Source: Molanna angustata (Eukaryota; Arthropoda; Insecta; Trichoptera; Molannidae). From it: 64,000 bases of DNA. The stretch lies in assembly GCA_963576475.1 (NCBI GenBank), contig OY754981.1, forward strand, positions 17,518,341 to 17,582,340, in the 5' to 3' direction. The notes under the pieces are model-generated. The model was not told where the DNA came from. It did not search any database and saw nothing but the letters and a program-made list of their open reading frames with translations. The translations under genes were made by a program, and so were the position numbers. Below are positions 23,096 to 32,039 of this stretch, one piece after another (the stretch's first letter is position 1; each line of letters begins with the position of its first letter).

Positions 23096-24591
23096 CCTAT
23101 TTCAATAGTACTCTTCTCTTCCTCCCCTTTTCTTATTTGCTCTAAAATTTCTCCTCTGACGGCATCTAATGAATCCAGGTTCACATTCTCCAATTGCCAT
23201 GGTCGCATACCCTCTTCTTGCCTTCCGTTTCCTATGGTGTACTCTAGCTTAGGTAGTTTGATGAGGCGCTTTGGCTTCCTGGGGCTTTGGTATCCCTTTA
23301 GTATGTCTTCTCCAATCCTTACTTGACATCCGTTGGTCTCCACGGTGAATATGTAGCTTCCCTGCACTCTCATTCTTTCTTGATTAGATCCACATTCCTT
23401 GACGACTGTTACTTCTCTAGGGATTATAACAATCCAAGTATTGCTGGCTATCTTTTGGATCTTTTGACTACTTAATTCTATTTCTTGCTTTCTGCACGCT
23501 TCATAGTTGTTGGTGAATTGAATTAGTTGTACTTCACATGGTGCGTCCTTGTTTATCAGGTTGGTTGGTTCTGCCTCGCACAGGTAGTCCTCTGGTAATA
23601 TCTCCTTGCATTCTACCTCCATGTAAGCGTATCTCTGCTCTGATAGGATAAGGAATTTGTTTTGTGGGATGAGTGTTTTGAATAGGTTGGGGTTGTCAGT
23701 TTTCATAGGTAGGGAGTATAGATGGTAATATGTATAGGTCACGTCTTCCACAATTGGCACTTCTAGAATAAATACAATTTGTTTTTTATTCATGTACCCT
23801 TTGATTGTTATGCACCTTTCGATGTATCTTATTTTCTCCATCGTTATTCTCGTCGGGAAATTATCTCCCTTCGTCAGTAGGTGTTCTGCTTCCTGTAGTT
23901 CTTCAACAAGATCGTCATGATTTATGATTGATGGGTGTAACACTCCCAATTTAGCGAACGTTATTGCGTCTTCCATTTCTGACATGATTTGAGTGATGGC
24001 ATTGAGTGACATGTATAATTGATTATATATAGTATTGAATATCATTCTATGACGTATGTCTGCATTTTCAATGTGCATTTCTTGCATTATGGCTTCCATT
24101 TGTTTTATTCTCGAGTACATTACAAGTTGGTTGGACTTTAGTGTTGAAGTAATGTTTTTAAACTTCTCCATGGCCTTCAACGTCAGTGATGTTCTATCTT
24201 TTATCATGTTTAATAATTTATCTTGCTCTGACGTCATTCTCTCTATGGCTTTGTTGTAGTTATCTGCATCCTCGCTGTCTAGATTTCCCGTAATAGTTTT
24301 AATAAGTGATCCCAATCCGTTCATCAGTCCTCGTTTTGAGCGTCTTCCCTCGATCATTCGATTCAATTTGTTTTCTATGTTCTTGATGGTATATCTGAGC
24401 AGGTACTCGTAGTTGTAATATTCCCGTTGGTAAGTGTGTCCATGTCTGGATGTGTTCATTGCTGTGATTATTTCCTGGTGTCTTCCTTTAATGATCTCGA
24501 ACTCTTCCTGAACTTCTTCTACGTTGTACACGTGTATGAGTGTCCATTTGTCCTTCGAGTTTTTCGCCCTTCCTAGTTGTTGTGGGTACAT
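23023..24591 (-). CDS. env: Errantivirus envelope protein, lacking its membrane anchor by frame break
   Basis: Class I fusion glycoprotein of the insect errantivirus/baculovirus F type. The 522-residue frame from the first ATG has a furin-type site RSKR at 84-87, followed at once by the conserved Gly-rich fusion-peptide block (NGLGS at 91), then a long helical region to about 230 and a Cys-containing ectodomain. The frame ends without a membrane segment because of a one-base break in an A run at 23090-23095. The true N-terminus probably lies upstream and comes from a spliced message (see the donor and acceptor sites); no clear signal peptide is visible. As it stands the product would not be anchored. 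A sequencing error in the homopolymer is possible. Confidence 0.85.
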   Translation of the reverse strand: MYPQQLGRAKNSKDKWTLIHVYNVEEVQEEFEIIKGRHQEIITAMNTSRHGHTYQREYYNYEYLLRYTIKNIENKLNRMIEGRRSKRGLMNGLGSLIKTITGNLDSEDADNYNKAIERMTSEQDKLLNMIKDRTSLTLKAMEKFKNITSTLKSNQLVMYSRIKQMEAIMQEMHIENADIRHRMIFNTIYNQLYMSLNAITQIMSEMEDAITFAKLGVLHPSIINHDDLVEELQEAEHLLTKGDNFPTRITMEKIRYIERCITIKGYMNKKQIVFILEVPIVEDVTYTYYHLYSLPMKTDNPNLFKTLIPQNKFLILSEQRYAYMEVECKEILPEDYLCEAEPTNLINKDAPCEVQLIQFTNNYEACRKQEIELSSQKIQKIASNTWIVIIPREVTVVKECGSNQERMRVQGSYIFTVETNGCQVRIGEDILKGYQSPRKPKRLIKLPKLEYTIGNGRQEEGMRPWQLENVNLDSLDAVRGEILEQIRKGEEEKSTIEIGKNQCVDNNNLRDFSVNFWLLFEQ

Positions 24592-24605
24592 TCCCGGGTT
24601 GTCAT

Positions 24606-27600
24606 CTATCCGGTCGATGTTGATGGTTGCGGAGACAACCCACCTGCAACAGCGTTAAGTCGTCTTATATTTCTTAAATGCACTTTCCTCTGCGTTTTCC
24701 CCGTATCTAATATGACTGTATTATCCTCGTTAACTTGCATAATCACGAAGGGTCCCCTAAATTTATTGTGACTTTTGTTTTTGTGGTCGTTGGGTACCTT
24801 CTCGTATACCCTTTGCCCAATTTCGAACGTTTGTGTTGTTTCTGGGGGCGGTTGTCTGGATTCCCATGTTTTTTGCCGGTCTTCCATCAATTTCCCATGC
24901 AGCCTATCGTATGATCTACGCATGATTTCCTTGTGGTTTCTCACATAGTCCTGGTAAAATGTTTTTTCGTAATAAAGATCATACGGGTCCCTGGATTTTG
25001 TATGTCCGAGTAGGATTTCCCTTGGGGTAAATTCTGTAGCCGAATGTATGGTATTATTATAAGCTATAATTGCATACGTCATGAGTATTTCAATCTCGTC
25101 GTTGTGGCTTTCTCTAAACAGACGTATTTGTTCTGCAAGCGTCGAATGAAACCTTTCCACCATACCATTCGATTGTGGATTACGTGCTGTTGTGAAATGT
25201 ATGTTGATTTTGTGTGCCTCCAATAAAGTTTTAATAGTTTCATTGTTGAATTCACCCCCACCATCTGCCGTCACGTTGGAAACAGTTCCGTAGAATGAGA
25301 AGTAGTGAATTAATGCGTTTGCCACACAGATCGCGTTTTTACTTATTATTGGTATTGCTTGTCCTACTTTGGAGAAGGCATCTACTATTGTTAAGAAACT
25401 CTTTCCCAGTATCGTGAAGACGTCTATATAGATTCTTTCAAAGGGCTTGTAGAACGTTTCTGTCAGCATCATCGGAACGGGTGCTGGTCTTCTTTCATAT
25501 TTTGCTCGTTTGCATATTTCACAAGCGTTTATAAATTGTGTAATTGATTCCTTCATGTTTTTCCAATAATATGTACGTTGTATGTGTTTGAGGGTCTCTG
25601 TTATTCCTCTGTGATTATTTTTCCCTTCATGTTGTTGTTTAATAACACGCTTCTGTTCTGTGGGGTCTATTACGTTGATAATCCGTTTAGTACATCTTAT
25701 TATTTTGGGTCCGTTTGAGTTGAACGTTTTCAGGTATACTTGATTGAATTGTCTATACAGTTCATCCGTCTCGAAAAAGAAATAAAACCTCAGTTTACTC
25801 ATGGTGTATTTCTTCAGTAAATTTACTATCTCTTCGCTGTTATCTTCTGTTGGAATCGAAACGTGGAATATTTTTTGGTTTTGGTTGTGGCTGGTTAGTA
25901 CCATAGTCTCTCTCAAATATGTCCCCTTGACTATGAATTGTGGTGTTTTTGAGTCTATAGCTTCGTCTAATATTGGGATTCCCCTCGCATCTTGGTCTTC
26001 AGCAGAGTGTGCTGTGTCTTGTAAACTTTCTTGTCTTGGGTCTACTGGACTCGTTTGTAGTGTAGCACTTATGCTTGGTAATGAGATTATCTCATCTACA
26101 GGATGTTCTCTTTCATTCGCGTCGTCGACGTCTCGTAAGAATGTATCTAGTGCTGTTTCTGGGCTTAAGGCGTTGTAATCTTCCAGGTTGACAATCAGCG
26201 AGTCCGTCTCTTTAGTATTAATTTGTATTCGAGATAAGGCATCCGCGTTAGTGTTTTGTTTTCCCTTTTTGTATACGATTTCGTAGTCATATTCCTCCAG
26301 TTTCAGTCTCCACCTCACTAGTTTTGAATTAGGATCCTTCAGTGAAAAAAGCCATACAAGTGGTCTATGGTCTGTATAAATTTGAAACTTTCTGCCATAC
26401 AAATAGGGCCTAAAATACTTTGTCGCCCATATTATAGCTAAGGTCTCCTTTTCAATCGTGGAATATTTCATCTCGGTATCAGAGAGGGTACGTGACGCGT
26501 ACGCTATGGGTTTATCTTCTCCAATTTTTCCTTGGGATAGGACGGCACCTAATGCCACGTTCGATGCATCCGTTGTAAGTATGAATTTTTGTTCGAAGTC
26601 AGGGTATTGTAATATTGGGTGGTTTGTTAAAATTTGTTTGCACAAGTCAAACGCCCTTGTGAATTCAGCGTCATGTATTACCTTTGCTCCCTTTTTCAAG
26701 CATCTTGTCATGGGCTTAGTTAATTTTGCAAAGTCCTTTATAAATTTGCGATAATATCCTAGCAATCCTAGAAATCCTTTAATTTCTTTAGGTGTTCTCG
26801 GTATTGGATACTTTGCTATGGCTCTGATCTTTTCTGGATTTGGTTTAACTCCTTCTTTGGTTATGACGTGTCCCAAGTATGCCACTTCTCTTTTCAGAAA
26901 TTCGCTTTTATCTATTTGTATTTTGAAATTGGCTGTTCTGAGGCGTTTAAATACTTCCTTTAGTTTTTCAATATGTTCTTGTAGAGATGTAGAATATATA
27001 ATGATATCGTCTAGATACACTAAACACGTCTCATCTTGTAATCCTCGGAGGATGTTATTCATGGCCCTCTGAAACGTTTTTGGGGCTGTCTTCAAACCGA
27101 AGGGCATCCTTTTGAACTCAAAATGTCCTTGCTCTGTGCAAAAAGCAGTCTTTTCTATATCCTTATCATCCATCTCTATTTGGTGATACCCGGCAGCCAA
27201 ATCGAGGGTGGTAAAATATTGGCTTCTTCCGAGCTTATCCAATATGTCATTTATATTGGGAAGGGGATATTTATCATCTATAGTTTTGTCATTTAGCTTT
27301 CTGTAGTCTATAACCATTCTCCATTTCTGTTTTCCCGATGCATCGATTTTTTTTGGAACGATGTGTACAGGACAACTCCATGGTGATATTGATGGTTGTA
27401 TAATGTCTTGGTTTAAGAGCTCTTGGACTTGTCTCGCTATCTCCTCTCGTTGTATGGGGGCTTGTCTGTATGATTTTACGTATGTCGGAGTATTGTCTGT
27501 AAGATTTATTTTGTGCTTCACTTCGTTTGTAAAAGAAAGCTTTGATCCTTCGCAATGGAATATATCCTTGTATTCTCGACATAGCTTTACTAGTTTTTGT

Positions 27601-28310
27601 TCTTCTTCCTCATTCAAGTGGTCTAACCTTAATTTGTTTAAGTTTTCAATCTGAGCGTTATAACCGAATTCCTTTGTTGTATTGTATTGTACGGCACTGT
27701 TCATTTCAATCATGTTTACTTTATCTGCACGTATGGGATGCGTAAACTTGACCTTTATTTCACGTTCGGTCCTGTTAGTCATTGTGGTAATCGCCATGTT
27801 GTTTACAATTTTAACAATGGAGTTCGGTAATTCGACACCCGGTGCAATTTCTTGATGCCCGACTATCCCCTCGTTATCTTCACATGCAATTGGTATGTTT
27901 ACACATTTTATTGTTCTCGGCTCTATCGTTATCTGATATATGTGAGTGGGTGTTTTTTCTTTAGTCAATGTATGTTGGTAATGTAATTCAATATCGGTGT
28001 TTTTAGTTTTCAGTATTTTGTTTTTGACATCCACCATTGCTTCGAGTTGTTCTAATATATCCATTCCGAGAAGTCCGTCGTATCTGTCGTTGAAATTAAA
28101 TATATGTAATTTTTGTCTGCCCACTGTTTTAAATGATTTCAATAATGGAATGTCGATAGCGTATCTATGTTTTGAAACTTGATGTGCAGTTTTTATCTGG
28201 AATGGTTCTTCTACAACGTAGTCTAGAAAATACTCTTTGACTTTCCGTGGGTGGATGAGCGATTTCGTGGAACCTGTATCTATCATAAATTTTGCATTAA
28301 TCTCTTTCAA
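24606..28310 (-). CDS. pol: Errantivirus Pol polyprotein
   Basis: A 1234-residue frame with no stops. The listed start is a TTG; the frame is open upstream to the frameshift site at the end of gag, so Pol is most likely made as a Gag-Pol fusion. Retropepsin DTGS at 11-14; reverse transcriptase about 285-490 with YLDD at 432-435; RNase H about 575-695 (TTDAS at 579); integrase zinc region about 893-933 ending CEIC; integrase core D963, D1016 and E1052 with 35 residues between the last two; a basic C-terminal region with VYEKVPNDHKNKSHNKFRGP near 1175-1195. All catalytic residues seen are intact. The last codons overlap the predicted splice acceptor for env. Confidence 0.93.
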   Translation of the reverse strand: MKEINAKFMIDTGSTKSLIHPRKVKEYFLDYVVEEPFQIKTAHQVSKHRYAIDIPLLKSFKTVGRQKLHIFNFNDRYDGLLGMDILEQLEAMVDVKNKILKTKNTDIELHYQHTLTKEKTPTHIYQITIEPRTIKCVNIPIACEDNEGIVGHQEIAPGVELPNSIVKIVNNMAITTMTNRTEREIKVKFTHPIRADKVNMIEMNSAVQYNTTKEFGYNAQIENLNKLRLDHLNEEEEQKLVKLCREYKDIFHCEGSKLSFTNEVKHKINLTDNTPTYVKSYRQAPIQREEIARQVQELLNQDIIQPSISPWSCPVHIVPKKIDASGKQKWRMVIDYRKLNDKTIDDKYPLPNINDILDKLGRSQYFTTLDLAAGYHQIEMDDKDIEKTAFCTEQGHFEFKRMPFGLKTAPKTFQRAMNNILRGLQDETCLVYLDDIIIYSTSLQEHIEKLKEVFKRLRTANFKIQIDKSEFLKREVAYLGHVITKEGVKPNPEKIRAIAKYPIPRTPKEIKGFLGLLGYYRKFIKDFAKLTKPMTRCLKKGAKVIHDAEFTRAFDLCKQILTNHPILQYPDFEQKFILTTDASNVALGAVLSQGKIGEDKPIAYASRTLSDTEMKYSTIEKETLAIIWATKYFRPYLYGRKFQIYTDHRPLVWLFSLKDPNSKLVRWRLKLEEYDYEIVYKKGKQNTNADALSRIQINTKETDSLIVNLEDYNALSPETALDTFLRDVDDANEREHPVDEIISLPSISATLQTSPVDPRQESLQDTAHSAEDQDARGIPILDEAIDSKTPQFIVKGTYLRETMVLTSHNQNQKIFHVSIPTEDNSEEIVNLLKKYTMSKLRFYFFFETDELYRQFNQVYLKTFNSNGPKIIRCTKRIINVIDPTEQKRVIKQQHEGKNNHRGITETLKHIQRTYYWKNMKESITQFINACEICKRAKYERRPAPVPMMLTETFYKPFERIYIDVFTILGKSFLTIVDAFSKVGQAIPIISKNAICVANALIHYFSFYGTVSNVTADGGGEFNNETIKTLLEAHKINIHFTTARNPQSNGMVERFHSTLAEQIRLFRESHNDEIEILMTYAIIAYNNTIHSATEFTPREILLGHTKSRDPYDLYYEKTFYQDYVRNHKEIMRRSYDRLHGKLMEDRQKTWESRQPPPETTQTFEIGQRVYEKVPNDHKNKSHNKFRGPFVIMQVNEDNTVILDTGKTQRKVHLRNIRRLNAVAGGLSPQPSTSTG
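24643..24649 (-). promoter_or_regulatory. Predicted splice acceptor for env mRNA
   Basis: On the minus strand TTGCAG ends at 24644 and the next exon would begin with G at 24643, inside the last codons of pol. Joined to the donor at 29718, the G completes an ATG in the env frame. Errantivirus env is known to be made from a spliced RNA; these exact sites are inferred. Confidence 0.5.
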
Positions 28311-28354
28311 CTCTATATATGGTAGTTTTCTGTCTTCGTGGTTATGAATTTGAA

Positions 28355-29479
28355 TTATGTCTTCCTCTCTCGTTTCTTGCTCGTCCGAAAATTTTGGTTT
28401 TCTTCTTCTTCTTCATACTGATCTTCGCAGTTGTAATAGTCTTCCTCCGTTTCGTATTCGTTTTCTGACGTTCTGCTCCCTCGGTTCTGCTCTGCTCCCT
28501 CCTGGGGCCATTCTTCCCAGTTTTGTGGTTCCTGCTGGTGGAACAGTTCTTCCACAATGTATTTTGGTTCCGGCTTAACGGTGCGCATTGTTTGTGCTGA
28601 GTCTGGTTTTATGAAATTCTGGGAGTTCGGTGGTGGTCCGAATGGTCTTGTCTGCTGAGCGTTCGGTGGTGGTCCGAACGGTCTCGTCTGTTGTCTGTTG
28701 TCAGACCTAAATGTGCCGGAGTTGAATCTTCCAGGTGGTTTGCCATATGCGTTACCGCTGAAAGCTTGACTACTCTGCCCGAACACATTTCTATTTTGAT
28801 TTTCTGGGACGTTATTCGCGAATTTATTCCTTGGCTTTTCGAAGCTCCTCACTCCTTGTCTACTCGCGTCTAGCGGGCTTCTGTTTGGCGTTACTCCCGT
28901 TGTCCCTGACGGTTTAATGCTAGATGCTTGTCCGTGTACTCCATCTCTCCTTTGACTGTACAGGAAGTTTTCTTCTTGTATTACCTGGCTCATTGCTGCT
29001 TCCAGGTTTGGCGGGTCTCTCAGTCTGATTACCAATCCCAATTGGCCTGGTAATCCCTTCAGGAATGTCTGTAGAGCCATCCCATCGTATATTTGGCCCT
29101 TTGTTAGTCGTGAGGCGCTGTCCGGTGCGCCGAAACCATGTGCGCTTTCGTCCCTTTTCATCCGGATGTTTAGAAGATCTTGAATCAGGCAGTTCTCGTC
29201 CCGAAGATCTCCGAAGAACTGCTGCAGCAGTCCTTTTATCTCCTCCCAGGTCCTCACATTTTCCCTGGATCCAATTAGCATCAAGGCCCTCCCTTCTAGT
29301 CTGCTTATTATGAGCCTCAGTAGGTACTCATTCACGGTGTTCGCTGGGTTGCTCCTGTCTGCGCAGAGTCCAATTACATACTCACATGCGTTCAGGAAAA
29401 CCGGTAAGTGGGTGGTCGATCCCGCAAACCTGGGGATCACATCAATAACGTTCTTCGGTATGCTTTCAATGGTCGCCAT
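28355..29479 (-). CDS. gag: Errantivirus Gag
   Basis: A 374-residue frame starting with the ATG at 29479. The capsid-like part (about 8-175) has YVIGLCAD, an LLRLIISRLEG block and a QTFLKGLPGQLGLVIR block, characteristic of errantivirus Gag. There is no zinc knuckle, as usual in this genus; the C-terminal third is rich in Asn, Gln, Arg and Pro and holds a TRPFGPPPN motif twice in tandem (codons at 28625-28690). The stretch between the MKRDES and DSASRLTKG motifs seems shorter than in relatives, suggesting a small in-frame deletion; this is from memory of the family. The end is acidic, then basic. Confidence 0.85.
   Translation of the reverse strand: MATIESIPKNVIDVIPRFAGSTTHLPVFLNACEYVIGLCADRSNPANTVNEYLLRLIISRLEGRALMLIGSRENVRTWEEIKGLLQQFFGDLRDENCLIQDLLNIRMKRDESAHGFGAPDSASRLTKGQIYDGMALQTFLKGLPGQLGLVIRLRDPPNLEAAMSQVIQEENFLYSQRRDGVHGQASSIKPSGTTGVTPNRSPLDASRQGVRSFEKPRNKFANNVPENQNRNVFGQSSQAFSGNAYGKPPGRFNSGTFRSDNRQQTRPFGPPPNAQQTRPFGPPPNSQNFIKPDSAQTMRTVKPEPKYIVEELFHQQEPQNWEEWPQEGAEQNRGSRTSENEYETEEDYYNCEDQYEEEEENQNFRTSKKRERKT
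28388..28394 (-). promoter_or_regulatory. Predicted -1 ribosomal frameshift site (A AAT TTT)
   Basis: Read in the gag frame on the minus strand the heptamer is A AAT TTT, matching X XXY YYZ. A -1 slip enters the pol frame, which is open from here to the protease. The gag stop follows at 28355-28357, so the overlap is about 40 nt. Confidence 0.65.
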
Positions 29480-29481
29480 TT

Positions 29482-29646
29482 TATCTTCCTTTGACGATTT
29501 ATTATCTATTCGGAGAATTTGATCCTTGTAGATAAATCCTTTATCTTCTTATAACAATTTACTATCTATTCGGAGAATTTGATCCTTGTAGATAAATCTT
29601 TGACAATTAATTATCCATTCGGAGAATTTGATCCTTGTAGATAATT
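29482..29646 (-). repeat. Three direct repeats in the errantivirus leader
   Basis: CGGAGAATTTGATCCTTGTA occurs at 29511, 29571 and 29620 (spacing 60 then 49). The copies also share TATC(T/C)ATT in front and GATAA(A/T) behind. They fill the leader next to the gag start, the place where Drosophila gypsy has its Su(Hw) insulator array; the sequence itself is not the Su(Hw) site as I know it. Confidence 0.85.
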
Positions 29647-29712
29647 TGTGGTTTGGTAGTTAAGGATGGGATACAATAAACAAATGTAGGAAAAGAGCGA
29701 TTTTAGCGGTTT

Positions 29713-29719
29713 ACTTACA
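29713..29719 (-). promoter_or_regulatory. Predicted splice donor in the errantivirus leader
   Basis: On the minus strand the exon ends in CAT and is followed by GTAAGT, a strong donor. The AT before the junction plus the G after the acceptor at 24643 would form the env start codon, in frame. Confidence 0.5.
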
Positions 29720-29881
29720 TGAGGCAAGAATTTATTGCAATTATTGCCATCCTCATCCTGGTCCTGTTTTCCACTGGTCGATTGTCGCGCCGCGTTAAAT
29801 ACTGCTTTTATTTTTAGTTCGGAATCCCACAAATAATTAAGATTAACGCTATTCTCAGATTTTATGATTCAAGCTTGGGAT

Positions 29882-29899
29882 ATCCTACCGACTGCGCCA
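29882..29899 (-). promoter_or_regulatory. tRNA-Ser primer-binding site
   Basis: On the plus strand the 18 bases ATCCTACCGACTGCGCCA equal the 3' end of an insect tRNA-Ser with CCA, so the minus strand can pair with it. The last base is shared with the LTR end. A Ser primer is typical of 17.6/297-type errantiviruses. Confidence 0.88.
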
Positions 29900-30118
29900 G
29901 TTAAGTCTCTGCGGTGCGGTGACTTAATAAAAAAAATGATATTAAATTTAATTACTAAATAATTCACACCGAAGGTGACTAAACACAGTATATATTTGCA
30001 ACGCGAACAATATAACAATGACGTCGTTTTGTCCCGCGCTCTCCCTTTTATGAAATGTCTTATCTGGTGTGGCGTGCTATCTACCCACGTGTTTCTCACC
30101 AGATCTCATCCCATAACT
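29899..30118 (-). repeat. Errantivirus 5' LTR, 220 bp
   Basis: Same sequence as 22192-22411 by eye. On the minus strand it should hold the promoter for the genomic RNA; I see no convincing TATA box in a fixed place. Confidence 0.93.
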
Positions 30119-30165
30119 ATAGCACCTGTTAGTTGCCCGAGATGCATTCAAAAATAAAGCAAAAC
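30119..30165 (+). mobile_element. SINE (family 1), part right of the errantivirus
   Basis: The first four bases are the duplicated ATAG; CACCTGTTAGTTGCCCGAGA and an A-rich tail complete the SINE begun at 22133. Compare TACCTGTTAGTTGCCCGAGA at about 49400 in the uninterrupted copy. Confidence 0.85.
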
Positions 30166-30258
30166 AAAATATGGACTAAGCAATAAAACAATATTATTCT
30201 GTGGAAATTTTTTGTAACTCGCAAAGTCCGGAACCATTCGGAGCCGAACACTTATCAG

Positions 30259-30298
30259 AAGACTTCGTCACACACGAAGATAGTCTGTCTCTGTCGCG
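30259..30298 (+). repeat. Short shared motif with hairpin, copy 2
   Basis: AGACTTCGTCACACACGAAG followed by CTCTGTCGCGC, as at 14275. Confidence 0.5.
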
Positions 30299-30300
30299 CT

Positions 30301-30799
30301 GGATAAATAGAATGTGTGCCAGTGAAACATAAATAGACGTGGATTATTTGAAACACTTTGTCATATTTAATAAAATATGTTTCGTGCTTTCACAATATGT
30401 AATACCTTAAAAAAGAAGAAAGATGTCGTTATACAAAATATTTTATGGTAGGTACACAATATGTTAAATATTATTGTCTCTAGTGCTCCCAAAGTAAAGA
30501 TTATCATACTAAAATTATCCGTTCCATACACCTCAAGATCATCAAAGTGGATTTTTCTTCTAGTGGAATTAAAAGAATGTGAATTAATAACAAGGATATA
30601 ATTGAAATATTTCACTCAGTAAAGAAAAAATCAACTATTAATAAAATAACGTATAAACAAATGTTCAAAATGTGACACAAAGATAACTTCATAATATAAA
30701 TGCAAAATGGCATTGTGCTCAAACGCCATAATTTTCTACGCGTTAATAATCGGTTTAACACACTTTAGACTGTGATTTTGATAGCGTCGATGTCACTAA
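30301..30799. other. Non-coding stretch
   Basis: An 82-codon minus frame at 30367-30615 has no recognisable features; nothing else is seen. Confidence 0.4.
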
Positions 30800-31020
30800 A
30801 ATCCTTCGTCAGCCCTCCTTCGTCCTGTAATGGACAAAGGCCTCCTCGTGACACCCACCTCCACAGCTCCCTATCCTGGGCAGACCGCATCCATCCGCCT
30901 CCAGTCCTCGTCTAATATCGTTAGATCACCTTGTTTGAGACCTTCCAACACTTCTTTTACCCGTTGTAGGTCGCCATTCCAGAACCCTCTTAGTCCTAGC
31001 TCCTATTCTGGTTGGCACCC
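30800..31020 (-). pseudogene. LINE (RTE-like) C-terminal relic
   Basis: The minus strand reads LEWRPTTGKRSVGRSQTR, a stop, SNDIRRGLEADG and, in another frame, EAFVHYRTKEG. These are the last blocks of the same LINE group as at 37905. Broken by stops and shifts. Confidence 0.7.
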
Positions 31021-31279
31021 TTTTGGACAACATCGGTAACTTTGGTTTTCTCTTATTTGAGACACTAAATGTTTTTCGGTGAAATTAAGTTTTGATGCTA
31101 CCTCAAAAATTTGTTTTTTTACCTTGATGAAATTTGTCACTATTCGACTTTTATTTCAGTTTTGGAAAATGTTTGATCTTGCACGTTCATGAGCATTGTC
31201 ACGCTTCATACATTGATGGTAGCGGTCTTGATCTTTAAGACCACGACTATAAATAAGACATTGTAGACCGAGACTTGTA

Positions 31280-31660
31280 TCTCCCTTCACTATCCTAGTG
31301 CCAGTGGCATATTTGCCGTCTTCATAATGATTGTATCAAATATTTGTATTGCGTTTCGCGCAGTCACGTTTTGCCCGGGAAACGTGAAAACCTGTGGACG
31401 ATCAAATATTCTTCTGAACCGGTTTTCCCGCGTAAATAATTTATGTTCTGTCCCTTTGCTTTCGGCGGGAAACGCGGTGACAGGTTTTCTGTCACGAGTG
31501 TTGCCAGAGTGGTGAAAAAGTTCCCCTCTAAACGAATTCGCAGGTATCGGAGCCATCACGCAATAGAAATCGCGTAGGTCCCTGAAAATGATTCTTGTGA
31601 TATCTTTACACACTCGTGCTGTCGAGATATTATTTACACAGGATCCCAATCCAACGAATT
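31280..31660 (-). other. G+C-richer island with a 119-codon open frame, unknown
   Basis: Against an A+T-rich background this stretch is richer in G+C and holds the frame 31290-31649. The protein has no domain I recognise. Motifs such as CGGGAAACG and GGCGGGAAACGCG are repeated in it. It may be part of an unrecognised repeat or an old exon. Confidence 0.3.
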
Positions 31661-31854
31661 ACAGATTCACAAATATTTGAAATTTTAAATAAACATACCT
31701 AGGTTGATACTTATTGTGGATTCGAAATTTTGTTCATCGACACTTATTGAACATGTTCTGAAAATAAACACGTACTCTACCCTTCTTTACTTTGGAATAA
31801 AAAAGAGTTTTCGTTTTTTACCAATACATATCTATTTACATTATATTCTTAATG

Positions 31855-31965
31855 GATATCATGCCTAGAGCGTATACGATGAATCTCATCTTGACAGTTT
31901 TATTTATATTGAATGGCGTAGGCGTTTCATCAGATTGTGTGTCCTCTATACAGTGTACCTACAGT
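31855..31965 (-). repeat. Dispersed repeat (family alpha), partial
   Basis: It resembles 54445-54555: ATCATG(T/C)..AGAG.G.ATAC, ATGAAT and TTGTGTCCTCT.TACAG in the same order. Diverged. Confidence 0.45.
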
Positions 31966-32039
31966 GTTTTAGCAGTTGAACAAGTAAATCAGTAGACCAA
32001 GGCTCAAATGTTCTTCTTCTTTTTCGTTTAGTAGACCTA

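Larger units (their letters stand above)
22192..30118 (-). mobile_element. Errantivirus (TED/17.6/297-like endogenous retrovirus), full length
   Basis: A 7927-bp element on the minus strand: 5' LTR, tRNA-Ser primer site, repeat-bearing leader, gag, pol, env, a repeat-bearing 3' non-coding region, polypurine tract and 3' LTR. The two 220-bp LTRs are identical as read by eye, and a 4-bp target duplication is perfect, so insertion is very recent. AGT...ACT ends, a Ser primer site, gag without zinc knuckle and a furin-cleaved env are errantivirus traits. gag and pol are open; env is broken near its 3' end. It is inserted in a SINE. Confidence 0.93.

Noticed and set aside
28342..28557. 71-codon Lys/Arg-rich minus-strand frame overlapping gag
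   Set aside because: It is in the third frame, between gag and pol phases, and is explained by the biased composition of the gag end.
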